Shown here: piece by piece, positions 18,240 through 27,192 of the stretch
Layout: each line of letters opens with the position of its first letter
Numbering within the stretch: position 1 is the first letter of the stretch
Origin: Lacrimispora xylanisolvens
GTDB lineage: Bacteria > Bacillota > Clostridia > Lachnospirales > Lachnospiraceae
Reading direction: 5' to 3'
Length of the DNA: 64,000 nt
Assembly (NCBI GenBank): GCA_017084465.1
Contig: CP070896.1
Location: 2,919,501-2,983,500 of the forward strand
The notes under the pieces: generated by a model
The model's input: only the letters and a program-made list of their open reading frames with translations
What the model was told of the DNA's origin: nothing
The model's database searches: none
Translations under genes and position numbers: made by a program

Positions 18240-18287
18240 TTGACTTCATAGGTTATCAGTGTTATCATGGCAATAGAACATGTGTTC
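18240..18287 (+). promoter_or_regulatory. rightward promoter with LexA box at the start site
   Basis: TTGACT (18240-18245), a 17-base spacer and TATCAT (18263-18268) form a rightward sigma-A promoter. GAACATGTGTTC (18276-18287), a perfect GAACNNNNGTTC LexA box flanked by CG on its right, covers the expected start site. It is divergent from the operon promoter at 18178. The 200 bases to its right contain no gene; the first is the acyltransferase-like gene at 18490. Confidence 0.6.
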
Positions 18288-18489
18288 GAAAGAGAGGAAA
18301 CAGGGGAAGAATAAAACCATATTTTGAGAAGATAGTATAATTTATTTATACGTGGTATATTTTATAGGTTAGGTTGTGGGACAATTACTTTATAGAAAAA
18401 TTGATAATAGCATATAAAAACAGCAGAAAATATCATGCAATATGCCTTCTTACTGATTAAACTAAACTCAGAACAGGAGGAATAATAAT

Positions 18490-19609
18490 ATGATACATGT
18501 AACAGCTTATACCGTAAACCTGGAAGGTAACAATTATGAAGTAGGTTACCAAGCCGGAAAGTTTATGGGAGAGAATTCCCAACTGAGATCACTTCATACC
18601 CAATCGGTGGAAGGATTTGGAGCAGGTTATTTTAAAGAGGCACAGACATTGTTCAGCCGATGGTGTCCGGGATTGAATGAGGAAATTCAGGGATTTGCGG
18701 ATGCGTTGCAGGTCAAGGCGGAACAGATATATTTCTATGGAATGACTTATCTTTTACCCCGTTGCAGCCAGGTTGCACTTTTACCATCTATGACGGCAGA
18801 ACAAAAAACCTCTTCTTGCCCGGAACTATGAATTTAATCACGAGGCAGAGGATTTTTGTCTTGTAAAAACTAATATTACGGGAAAGTTTGCCCATATTGG
18901 CACCAGCGTACTGTTTTTTGGGCGGGATGATGGTATTAATGAGCATGGACTTGCGGTAACCATGAGTTCCTGTGGTTTTCCAGTAGGGGCGATGCCTTAT
19001 ATGCGGGAGCCAAAGATGAAAGGTCTACAATTCTGGGCAGTCATTCGGGCTTTATTGGAGAACTGTAAAGATGTAAGGGAAGGCCTTGAGTATATTCGTG
19101 ATATGCCAATTGCATATAACCTGAATTTAATACTACTTGACCAGGCTGGCAACGCAGCTTTGGTAGAAACCATGGATGGAAGATTATCCTATAAAAAACT
19201 GGATTCCACTTCACCTCAACAGTTTTTACATGCCACCAATCATCCGGTCTTACCGGAATTAATTCCTTATGAACCCAAAGCATTTGTCCATTCTTTGAAA
19301 CGCTACGATTACATTACAGGAACCTTGACCGACGCCAGTAAAGTTACCAGAGACCAGTTGAAGCATATGCTTTTGTCAAAATATCCCGAGGGATTGTGTA
19401 CCCATTATTACGAAGAGTTTTTTGGCACTACGAAGAGCATGATTTTATCGCCGGCAGATAAATCAATTGATATCTGTTGGGGCGGCAGAGAAGAGAATAG
19501 CTGGGAACGTTATAAAGTGAGCGATACCATGAAAGAAACAGCCAGGGAAATTGGATTGAATTTCGAAAACGCCGATCCGGATATTTATACATACCGGCCG
19601 CTTCTATAA
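18490..19609 (+). CDS. C45-family autoproteolytic acyltransferase/hydrolase (frameshifted)
   Basis: This protein of about 373 residues belongs to the family of acyl-CoA:6-aminopenicillanate acyltransferases and conjugated bile-acid-hydrolase-like Ntn enzymes. Such enzymes cleave themselves before a catalytic Cys; here that is most likely C92 in LLPRCSQVAL. Further family text: LLARNYEFNHE, GINEHGLAVTMSSCGFP, NLNLILLDQAGNAALVE and LHATNHP. The frame breaks at about 18806 in a run of six A's (GAACAAAAAACC); five A's give EQKPLLARNYEF. The ribosome-binding site is CAGGAGG at 18475. It is followed closely by an AraC-type regulator. The substrate is unknown. Confidence 0.85.
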
Positions 19610-19624
19610 AAGGAGAGATTTATT

Positions 19625-20499
19625 ATGGATTACCGGAAGTCGCTGGAGCAGGCAGTGATTTATATCGAAGCCAACTTAAGAGAAAACATTCGTGTAGAAG
19701 AAGTGGCCAGGGCTGCGGGTTATTCCTACTATCATCTCAATCGTCAATTCTATTCCCTTCTTGGTGAAACCATAGGAAGTTACATTAAAAACGCCGCCTT
19801 GCCGATGGAGCAAAGCGGCTGCTCTATACAGATGAGAGAATTATTGATATTGCAATTGACAGTGGATTTGAGTCATCAGAAGCATTCAGCAGGGCATTTA
19901 AAGCAGTATATAGGGTGAGTCCTCAGCTGTACCGTATCAATCGGCTGGATGCTTATGTTGGAGCAAAAGAACGATTGGATCAGGGACTTTTACAGCATCT
20001 AATATCTAACGTAACGGTTCATCCCCAAATTGTGACCATGCCAGAGATTAAAGTGGCAGGAATACGGGGTGATACCACACTCTCTGATATAAAGTTAAGA
20101 GATCTTTGGAAAAATGCAAACAGTATGCGCAGCCAGATACCCAATCTGGTAAAGGGAGGCAGAGGTTTTGGGATTTGCGAAGCCTGCAATGAAAATACTT
20201 TGTATACCATGAATGACTTTGTTCTATTTACTGAAGTGGCGGGTTTTGAAGTGGATTCATTTCAGGACCTTCCACCACAATTTGTAAAAAAAGTTCTGCC
20301 TGCAGGAAGGTGTGCTGTTTTCACTCACAGGGGAAGTTTAAGAATGCTTCCTCAGACCTTTGAATATATTTGGGGAACCTGGTTTCTGGAAACAGAAGAG
20401 GAATTGGATTCGCGGGAAGATTTTGAACTCTACGATAATCGGTTTCTGGGCTACGATCATCCTGATTCCGAAGTGGATCTATATATTCCCATTCGATAA
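19625..20499 (+). CDS. AraC-family regulator with GyrI-like effector domain (frameshifted)
   Basis: The N-terminal ~100 residues are an AraC/XylS DNA-binding domain with two helix-turn-helix units (VEEVARAAGYSYYHLNRQFY and IIDIAIDSGFESSEAFSRAF). Residues from ~135 form a GyrI-like (Rob C-terminal) small-molecule-binding domain starting VTMPEIKVAGIRG. This fusion is typical of Rob/BmrR-type drug-responsive activators. The frame breaks at about 19793, where ATTAAAAACGCC needs one more A to read YIKKRRLADGAKRLL. It follows the acyltransferase-like gene by 16 bases with a GGAGAG ribosome-binding site, so the two may form one operon. Confidence 0.87.
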
Positions 20500-20607
20500 T
20501 CCATGGAATTAGAGAGATAGAGTTGGCTTACTTGCAAAATCCCCCCGACTCCCTTATGATAGTAGATACATAACTATTAATTTATTTGGGATAAGAAAGG
20601 TAATATT

Positions 20608-21392
20608 ATGTTTACAAAACAAAGCCTGAAACAGAATTTAAAAGAAATGGGAATTCAGCCTGATGACACATTATTGGTTCATTCATCCATGAAAGCAATT
20701 GGAGAGGTTGAAGGTGGAGCAGATACTGTATTGGATGCATTCATGGAATATTTATCTGAAGGTCTTTTAATACTGCCCACTCATACATGGTATACCATGT
20801 CGGAATATCATAATGTTTATGATCCACGGATAGAGCCGGCTTGTGTAGGGATTTTACCCAATCTTTTCATGAAACGGAAAGGTGTTCTTCGTTCTCTTCA
20901 TCCCACCCATAGCTTAGCAGTCTACGGAAAGGACAGCGAAGCCTTTATTGAAGGGGAGGAGAATCGTACAACCCCCTGCCAGCCAGGCGGAAGCTATGAC
21001 CGCTTAATGGAAAGAGGAGGTAAGATCCTGCTTCTCGGTGTGGGACATGAGAGGAATACCTTTATTCACTGTGTGGAAGAGCATTTAGATGTGCCTGACC
21101 GTCTTACTAAGGAGCCCACATATTTTAAGATAGTAATGCCGGACAAACAGATAAAACCTTGCTTCATGCACCGGCATGAAAATTCCGTAACAGACCATAT
21201 CTCAGAAAATTATAAAAACTGGAGCGGGCTTTCTATGACAGACATGCAGCAGTAAAGACCACATTTGGCAATGCCGCCTGTATTCTGTGTGACACAAAAC
21301 CAATTTTTGAAGTGACAAAAGACGTCCTGTCCCATCAGATCAATTGCCTGATTGAATTGGAGACTATTCCGAAGGAGTGGTGGCAGAAATAA
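20608..21392 (+). CDS. AAC(3)-family N-acetyltransferase, YokD-like (frameshifted)
   Basis: The protein is a member of the antibiotic (aminoglycoside) 3-N-acetyltransferase family. Diagnostic text: DDTLLVHSSMKAIGEVEGGA, LILPTHTWY, ILPNLFMKRKGVLRSLHPTHS and GGKILLLGVGHERNTFIHCVE. The frame ends early at 21255 because AATTATAAAAACTGG lacks one A. With it the protein continues KKLERAFYDRHAAVKTTFGN to a stop at 21392, about 261 residues. Chromosomal members such as YokD bind CoA but often have no resistance phenotype, so a role in aminoglycoside resistance is not shown. It stands alone, with GAAAGG as ribosome-binding site. Confidence 0.85.
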
Positions 21393-21504
21393 TAAGGCAG
21401 ATTCTGGGCATGACTTGCATTTGTATCAGATTTGTGCTATAGTATCACCCGTAATAAGGCCGTGGAACCCTTTCTTTTACAGGGGATTTCACAAAAAAAA
21501 GACC

Positions 21505-21548
21505 GGTGTGTTCGAGACCTTCCACACCTAAAACAAAACTAAAGGAGA
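21505..21548 (+). promoter_or_regulatory. candidate preQ1 (class I-like) riboswitch
   Basis: GGTGTG (21505-21510) pairs with CACACC (21523-21528) around a 12-base loop starting TTC. An A-rich tail TAAAACAAAACTAAAGGAG that includes the ribosome-binding site follows. This is the size and order of preQ1-I riboswitches, and the next gene is a queuosine-precursor transporter. The loop departs from the usual preQ1-contact sequence, so the call rests on shape and context. A further hairpin lies just upstream (GTGGAACCC/GGGGATTTCAC). Confidence 0.45.
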
Positions 21549-21555
21549 ATTAAAT

Positions 21556-22065
21556 ATGAATTACAAATCATCAGGGAAAACCCATTTCATGGTTTTTTCC
21601 GCAGTTATCGCTGCAATCTACACGGTGCTGACTATGGCGTTTGCCCCAATCAGCTTTGGACCTGTCCAGTTTCGGATTTCCGAAATGCTATGTATTCTCC
21701 CCTTTTTTACGCCAGCCGCAATTCCAGGATTATTTATCGGTTGTTTCCTGTCCAATTTTTTGTGCGGTGCAGCAGCTCTTGATGTGGTTTTTGGAAGTCT
21801 TGCCACTCTGATCGGAGCCATTGGAGCGTATAAACTTCGGGGAAATAAATGGCTGGTCTGTATTCCACCCATTGTGTCCAATGTACTTATTATTCCATGG
21901 GTTCTTCGATATGCTTACGGTTCGCCGGATATGATCTGGTATGCGATGGTTACTGTTGGCATTGGGGAAGTTCTAGCAGTGGGAGTATTGGGGAACATTT
22001 TGCTGGGCGTACTTAATAGGTATAAACATATTATATTTGGCCGCTTTTTATCGGATCCGGTTTAA
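21556..22065 (+). CDS. queT: QueT-family queuosine precursor ECF transporter S component
   Basis: This intact 169-residue, five- or six-helix membrane protein matches the QueT (COG4708) family. These are the substrate-binding S components of energy-coupling factor transporters for queuosine precursors such as preQ1. Key text: SAVIAAIYTVLTMAFAPISF, GPVQFRISEMLCILPFF and GCFLSNFLCGAAALDVVFG. The shared ECF ATPases and T component are not in the window. It starts at ATG 21556 behind AAAGGAG and is probably controlled by the leader structure at 21505-21548. Confidence 0.9.
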   Translation: MNYKSSGKTHFMVFSAVIAAIYTVLTMAFAPISFGPVQFRISEMLCILPFFTPAAIPGLFIGCFLSNFLCGAAALDVVFGSLATLIGAIGAYKLRGNKWLVCIPPIVSNVLIIPWVLRYAYGSPDMIWYAMVTVGIGEVLAVGVLGNILLGVLNRYKHIIFGRFLSDPV

Positions 22066-22086
22066 ATAGAAGATCAAAAACTTAGT

Positions 22087-22120
22087 AACTCCTGACCCAG
22101 TTAAAAGTCAGGAGTTTTTT
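22087..22120 (+). terminator. terminator of queT
   Basis: AACTCCTGAC (22087-22096) pairs perfectly with GTCAGGAGTT (22107-22116), followed by TTTTTG. Confidence 0.9.
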
Positions 22121-22180
22121 GTTGATTTCTCTTTCAATAGATAGTTACATGTGGTAAAATATATTTATCTGAAACAATGT

Positions 22181-22201
22181 TATGTAACCGATATGTAACC
22201 G
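22181..22201 (+). repeat. tandem TATGTAACCG upstream of WQG-repeat gene
   Basis: TATGTAACCG occurs at 22181-22190 and 22192-22201, 11 bases apart, roughly one helical turn. An inverted copy of the core (GTTACAT) lies at 22144-22150. An AT-rich stretch with ATATAATAAAT (about 22209) that could hold a -10 box follows at once. This looks like an activator or repressor site array. Confidence 0.45.
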
Positions 22202-22246
22202 CTTTTATATATAATAAATTTGTAAACAAAGGACTATGGTGAAGGG

Positions 22247-23140
22247 ATGACAGTTGGAAGAATGAGTGTGGTTCGTAATGGAGATAGATATTTTACAATA
22301 GCAGTAGATGAATTTGAAGATAGCAGTATTAAAGGAGTTTTATTCCATGACAGAGACTCAGAAGGTATATTATTTGATAGTCTTCTGGAGATGTTTTTTA
22401 ATATGGATCGGATCTTTGATCAACTGGGAAGCCCGAAACAGACAGTTCAGAGGCGGCAGTTTTCCGGAATAGAAGATCTTTCTCCGGAAATAAAGAAAAG
22501 TAATGAAAAAGAAAGAGCCGGTAAACTGGCCACTTTTTATGTTTTTGTACAGTATCGGTATTATGCAAGCTGGCAGGGGAACTTTAAGTGGATCGAAGGA
22601 GACGAAAAGATACCATTTGAAAGTGAACTTGATTTAATTCTTTCCATGTATGGGTTGTTGAGCGGTAATGAAAAGAAAGAACAGGTCAATAATATTATTA
22701 CTACCTGCCATGTGGCGATTGACAGCTACCATTCAGGAAAGTTTACTGGGAACTATCAGAATATACCGTCTGAGATATTAGAACAGCAGATGAAACCAGT
22801 GGATCTTGCAAAGTCCCTGGGTACTTTTATGGAATACGAATTAAAAAATGATGACATTCCCAAGTACGGGCTAAACTATGGACAACTAATATCCAGCGAT
22901 GCCTGTACGTTTTGCAGAAGAGGAGGAAAGATCGCTTCTTTTTCCATTAAAGTATTATTTCACGAACACTCAACCTGGCAGGGGATTATCTACTGGAGAG
23001 AGGGACGGCAGCAGCAGCTGTTCCGCAGCTATAAGGAAATGCTTTATTTAATTGCATCAGTAGCAGAGGCTTCAGCAGGAACCCCGGGTTTTAGGGGACT
23101 TGTGCCGGCAGGTGCGGAACTGGCATTATCCGGATCATGA
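22247..23140 (+). CDS. hypothetical protein with three WQG-type repeats
   Basis: This intact 297-residue soluble protein has no name I can give. It carries three related units of 35-45 residues: DSSIKGVLFH...FDSLLEMFF (about 25-55), ASWQGNFKWIEG...FESELDLIL (about 108-140) and STWQGIIYWREG...FRSYKEMLY (about 245-275). Each has a small-QG/KG turn, two short strands and an F-x-S-x-x-E helix. A CTFCRR pair sits before the third unit. The start is ATG 22247; ATG 22262 is an alternative. It is a single gene between terminators. Confidence 0.7.
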   Translation: MTVGRMSVVRNGDRYFTIAVDEFEDSSIKGVLFHDRDSEGILFDSLLEMFFNMDRIFDQLGSPKQTVQRRQFSGIEDLSPEIKKSNEKERAGKLATFYVFVQYRYYASWQGNFKWIEGDEKIPFESELDLILSMYGLLSGNEKKEQVNNIITTCHVAIDSYHSGKFTGNYQNIPSEILEQQMKPVDLAKSLGTFMEYELKNDDIPKYGLNYGQLISSDACTFCRRGGKIASFSIKVLFHEHSTWQGIIYWREGRQQQLFRSYKEMLYLIASVAEASAGTPGFRGLVPAGAELALSGS

Positions 23141-23155
23141 TTTTTGTGTCATAAA

Positions 23156-23199
23156 TTGCACTTTACAGGTCATAGAATCTGTAAGGAGCATTTTTTTAA
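23156..23199 (+). terminator. probable terminator after WQG-repeat gene
   Basis: TGCACTTTACAG pairs with CTGTAAGGAGCA (one mismatch and G-U pairs), followed by TTTTTTT. The remaining bases to murC (23200-23397) hold an AT-rich promoter-like stretch (TTGACT at 23315) and no gene. Confidence 0.65.
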
Positions 23200-23397
23200 A
23201 TTGCGGGAATATATTGCGGCTGCAAATGGGGTAATTTATCACCAGGCTTCGTCCTTGTTTGGATTCCCCGGTAGATTTTCTGTTGTTTTTCTTATATAAT
23301 AAAGAAGAAAGCAATTGACTTTATAAGAAAAAAGCAGTAAAAGTAAGTGAAAGTAACAGTTACATAAATAAATTATAAATTTAAGGATGGATAAAGC

Positions 23398-24778
23398 ATG
23401 TATCAGATTGATTTTCATAAACCACAGGCAGTTCATTTTATCGGTATTGGAGGAATCAGCATGAGCGGTCTGGCTGAGATTCTCATGGATGAGGGATTTT
23501 CAGTGACAGGATCAGATTCTCATGAATCGGAGCTGACACATCACCTGGAAACAAAAGGCGCAAAAATTGTGTACGGACAGCGCGCAGAGAATATTACTGA
23601 AGGAATCGATGTGGTAGTTTTTACAGCTGCGGTACATTCTGACAATCCGGAGCTTATGGCTGCAAAAGAACAGGGGCTTCCCATTTTAAGCAGAGCAGAA
23701 CTTCTTGGTCAAATGATGAAGAATTATGAGAATGCAATTGCTATTTCGGGTACTCACGGAAAGACAACCACAACCTCTATGATTACAGAGGTTCTTCTCT
23801 GTGCAGATGCAGACCCTACTATTTCTGTTGGAGGAATTTTAAATTCCATAGGGGGAAACATACGTGTAGGCGGTCCGGAACTGTTTGTGACTGAGGCCTG
23901 TGAATATACCAACAGTTTTCTTTCCTTTTATCCAACAGTGGAGATCATTTTAAATATAGAAGCAGATCATCTTGATTTCTTTAAAGATATCAAGGATATT
24001 CGTAATTCATTCCGTCTGTTTGCCCAGAAGCTCCCAGCGGACGGACTCCTGGTGATTAATAATGACATCGAAAATATTGAAGAGATCGTTCGGGATCTTC
24101 CATGTAAGGTGATTACTTTTGGTAAGAAAGATGGAAGCAGATATCAGGCAGAAGAGATTGTGTTTGATGATCTGGCAAGAGCCACCTATCATTTAAAGAT
24201 TGATGGCTCCGTTGTGGATACGGTAACTCTCGGAGTACCAGGAGAACATAATGTGTATAACTCCCTGGCTGCAGCCGCTGTGTGTGCAGAACTGGGAATA
24301 TCATTGGATCAGGTGAAAAAAGGGACTGAAACATTTTACAGGCACCAACAGGCGCTTTGAAAAGAAGGGCGAACTGGGAGGCGTAACCATTATTGATGAT
24401 TATGCTCATCATCCACAGGAGATCCGTGCGACATTAAGTACAGCACAGCATTATCCACACAAAAAACTGTGGGTTGTTTTCCAACCCCATACTTATACAC
24501 GTACAAAGGCATTTCTTGACGAATTTGCAGATGCACTGTCTCTGGCAGATGAGGTAATTCTTGCAGAAATTTATGCAGCAAGAGAAACTGACAATCTGGG
24601 CATCAGCTCTGCAGATATCGTGGAGAGAATAGAGAAAAAAGGTGTAAAAGCGCATTACATTACCTCGTTTGACGAGATTGAAACATTTATTTTAGAAAAT
24701 TGTATACACGGTGATTTGTTGATAACTATGGGTGCCGGAGACATTGTAAAAGTGGGAGAAAAGCTGTTAGGCTTATAG
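23398..24778 (+). CDS. murC: UDP-N-acetylmuramate--L-alanine ligase MurC (frameshifted)
   Basis: MurC adds the first amino acid of the peptidoglycan stem peptide in the cytoplasm using ATP. The N-terminal nucleotide-binding motif is HFIGIGGISMSGLAEIL. The ATP loop is GTHGKTTTTSM (about residue 119), followed by VTEACEYTNSF and NIEADHLDFF, all family signatures. The frame breaks at about 24338: CATTTTACAGG needs one T fewer to read TFTGTNRRFEKKG. After that, DDYAHHPQEIRATL and VFQPHTYTRTKAF of the C-terminal domain are intact, ending KLLGL at 24778. An essential gene is unlikely to be truly broken, so a base-calling error is the likely cause. A terminator follows. Confidence 0.93.
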
Positions 24779-24978
24779 TTATCCACATTATCCACATAGT
24801 TTTCAACATTTTATGTTAAGAAACTATGTGGATTTTTTAATTTACATAAATTATCGTCTCACAATTTAGAAAATCTCGATTTTATCAGCAATTCGGCAGG
24901 ATCATAGTGGATAAACTAAGATTATGTATACTTGGTTTCCACATTATCCACAATATCCACAATTGATTTAGTGGATAA
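24779..24978. promoter_or_regulatory. DnaA-box cluster upstream of dnaD/dnaI-like genes
   Basis: Three perfect TTATCCACA boxes lie at 24779-24787, 24788-24796 and 24944-24952. Near matches are ATATCCACA at 24953-24961 and TTATCCACT on the minus strand at 24906-24914 and 24970-24978. Two pairs abut with no spacer. The cluster sits directly before a gene pair for helicase loading. No dnaA or dnaN is near, so this is more likely a DnaA-regulated or DnaA-titrating site than the origin. An extended -10 (TGGTATGAT, 25008-25016) lies just downstream. Confidence 0.7.
24790..24838 (+). terminator. terminator of murC
   Basis: ATCCACATAGTTT (24790-24802) pairs perfectly with AAACTATGTGGAT (24821-24833), followed by TTTTTT. 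The left arm includes part of a DnaA box. Confidence 0.85.
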
Positions 24979-25041
24979 CTGCCCCTATTTTCTTTTGGAA
25001 AGACCTGTGGTATGATAGGAACATGATAAAAAGGTGAGGTT

Positions 25042-26073
25042 ATGGCGGTGAACTTTAAAAGCAGTTTTAAGATCAATGGTACGATAATATCCAATCAATT
25101 CATAGACGATTTTATGGCTTCGGCCAATGGTGAATACATAAAAGAATATCTGTTTCTGATGCGTCATGAAGGGGAAGAGGTTACTGTTTCCATGATTGCT
25201 GATGCCTTAAACCATACAGAGGCAGATGTAGCCCGTGCCTTATCCTATTGGAAAGCAGGAGTATTAAGCGAGGCGGCAGTTTCAAAACCGGAGGTTTCTT
25301 CGGCTGCTTCTGAGACTGCATGTTCCGGACGCCCCCCAGAAGTAGTGAAAAAGGAGATACCTGCACCATCTGCAAACAGAAAATCCTACACTCCGGATCA
25401 GATCAGCGGGCTGGCAGGAGATGAGGATTTTTCTCAATTGCTTTATATTGCCCAAAAATATATGAACAAAGTGTTCACTCAGAGAGAATGTGAGGTATTT
25501 GCGTATCTGTATGATGGTCTTCATATGCCTGCAGAGCTTTTAGAATATGTTGTGGAATATTGTGTACAGGGCGGTCATACCAGCATTCGATATATCGAAA
25601 CAGTGGCCATCAGCTGGCACGAAAAGGGCTTTAAGACAGTTGACGATGCTAAGAATAATGCACTTACATTTTCTAAGGATTCCTTTGCAGTCATGAGAGC
25701 ATTTGGGCTGAGCGACCGTAATCCCGGAGATTCAGAACGGGAATACATGGATAAGTGGTTCCGTACATACGGATTTACCAAAGAACTGGTTATGGAGGCC
25801 TGCAGCAGGACTCTGACAGCGACACATTCTCCCAGTTTTCCTTATACGGACAAGATTATTGAAGGCTGGAAGAAAGCAGGAGCCCGTACCATGGAGGATA
25901 TTAAAAGACTGGACGAGCAGCACGCAGACCGGAAAAAGAGCGGCGGAGATAAAGGTACGAAGGCAGCAGCCGGTGCAAAAGGGAAGAACGGACAAAATCA
26001 GTTTCAGAACTTTCCTCAAAGAGAGATTGATTATGATGCTCTTATTCTTGAACAGCTGACAGAGTTTAAGTAA
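25042..26073 (+). CDS. DnaD-domain replication initiation protein
   Basis: This 343-residue protein has an N-terminal winged-helix DnaD domain (IDDFMASANGEYIKEYLFLM, then VTVSMIADALNHTEADVARA). A variable linker follows, then two DnaB_2-type (DnaD C-terminal) domains at about 130-210 (QRECEVFAYLYDGLHMPAEL) and 215-300 (EREYMDKWFRTYGFTKELVM). The tail is basic and Gly/Ala/Lys-rich. DnaD-like proteins remodel DNA and help recruit the helicase at origins and stalled forks. It is followed 33 bases on by the DnaI-like loader, the usual clostridial pairing, and preceded by a cluster of DnaA boxes. Confidence 0.9.
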   Translation: MAVNFKSSFKINGTIISNQFIDDFMASANGEYIKEYLFLMRHEGEEVTVSMIADALNHTEADVARALSYWKAGVLSEAAVSKPEVSSAASETACSGRPPEVVKKEIPAPSANRKSYTPDQISGLAGDEDFSQLLYIAQKYMNKVFTQRECEVFAYLYDGLHMPAELLEYVVEYCVQGGHTSIRYIETVAISWHEKGFKTVDDAKNNALTFSKDSFAVMRAFGLSDRNPGDSEREYMDKWFRTYGFTKELVMEACSRTLTATHSPSFPYTDKIIEGWKKAGARTMEDIKRLDEQHADRKKSGGDKGTKAAAGAKGKNGQNQFQNFPQREIDYDALILEQLTEFK

Positions 26074-26106
26074 CGATAGATAAGCACAATAGAAACGGAG
26101 GTAATT

Positions 26107-27192
26107 ATGGCACTGAGCAATTCACAGTATGATGCCATCATGCGGGCTTACGGGCAGCAGCAGTTAAAGAACCGGCATGAACAGGAAAAGCGGATTGCGC
26201 AAGTATATAATAAAATACCTGTGATAAAGGAACTTGATAATTCCATCAGCACTAGAGCAGTCTCCTGCGCCCGCAGGCTTTTGGATGGGGATAAACAAGC
26301 CTTAAAAGAGCTGAGAGAGGAAATTGCAGATCTGCGGGAACAAAAGGCGGTTCTTTTAAAGTCTGCCGGATATAAGGTTGATTTTATGGAGATGCAGTAC
26401 TTGTGCCCGGACTGCAAAGACACGGGGTATTCCGAAGGCATTAAGTGCCATTGTTTCCGGCAGTCAGAGATGAAATATCTATATGCACAATCCAACATTG
26501 AGCAAATCATTGCAGTGGAAAATTTTAATACATTTTCTTATGAATATTTTGATGATACAAGAGTAATACCGGTTTTAAACCGGACAGTAAAGCAGTATAT
26601 GATGCAGGTAACGGAAACCTGCCGCAGTTTCGTAAAAAACCTGCCTAAAGAACATGGGAATTTGTTGTTTACAGGTCCTACTGGAGTGGGAAAGACATTT
26701 TTAACCAATTGTATTGCCAAAGAGCTGATCGATAAGTTTTACTCCGTGATCTATTTATCCGCTAACGATCTCTTTGAGGTATTTTCCAAAAACCGGTTTG
26801 ATTATCAGGATGAAGACGATATGAAAGGAATGTATCAGTATATTCTGGACTGTGATCTTTTAATTATTGATGACCTGGGAACAGAGCTAAATAACAGCTT
26901 TACCTCTTCCGAATTATTTTACTGTATTAACGAACGGCTTAATTCTTCAAAATCCACAATTATTTCCACCAATCATCCCATTAATGAATTAAGAGACCGG
27001 TATACAGAGCGGGTGACTTCCAGACTGATCAGCCGATATACTGTAATTCCACTCTATGGAGATGATATCAGGATCAGGAAAAACTATCCGATTAACTTGA
27101 CTATTTTCGCGCATAATGTTATAAAAGAACCGTTGCATTGCATAAGGACACGTTGGAGGAGAAACAAATGCTTTACGAAGAGAAAACGATAG
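26107..27192 (+). CDS. DnaI/DnaC-like helicase loader ATPase (probable C-terminal frameshift)
   Basis: The N-terminal region holds a zinc-binding set (CPDCKDTGYSEGIKCHC, about residues 99-115) like that of DnaI. The AAA+ domain has Walker A GPTGVGKTF, Walker B LLIIDDLGTE, sensor text STIISTNHP and an Arg finger region ERVTSRL. It would load the replicative helicase with the DnaD-like partner. The last normal text is LYGDDIRIRK. The following AAAAAC lacks one A, so the frame runs on into 33 unrelated residues and overlaps prs. With the base restored the protein ends RKKLSD at 27095. Confidence 0.9.
   Translation: MALSNSQYDAIMRAYGQQQLKNRHEQEKRIAQVYNKIPVIKELDNSISTRAVSCARRLLDGDKQALKELREEIADLREQKAVLLKSAGYKVDFMEMQYLCPDCKDTGYSEGIKCHCFRQSEMKYLYAQSNIEQIIAVENFNTFSYEYFDDTRVIPVLNRTVKQYMMQVTETCRSFVKNLPKEHGNLLFTGPTGVGKTFLTNCIAKELIDKFYSVIYLSANDLFEVFSKNRFDYQDEDDMKGMYQYILDCDLLIIDDLGTELNNSFTSSELFYCINERLNSSKSTIISTNHPINELRDRYTERVTSRLISRYTVIPLYGDDIRIRKNYPINLTIFAHNVIKEPLHCIRTRWRRNKCFTKRKR

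Noticed and set aside
14101..18288. Attachment sites (attL/attR) flanking the module
   Set aside because: The shared sequence at both sides is a LexA-type palindrome in opposite orientation and extends no further, and no integrase is present.
22144..22201. Short CRISPR-like repeats (ATGTAAC)
   Set aside because: Only three short copies, one inverted, without spacers; fits an operator.
24779..24978. Chromosomal origin of replication (oriC)
   Set aside because: There are DnaA boxes and AT-rich DNA, but no dnaA, dnaN or rpmH near. Read as a secondary DnaA site.
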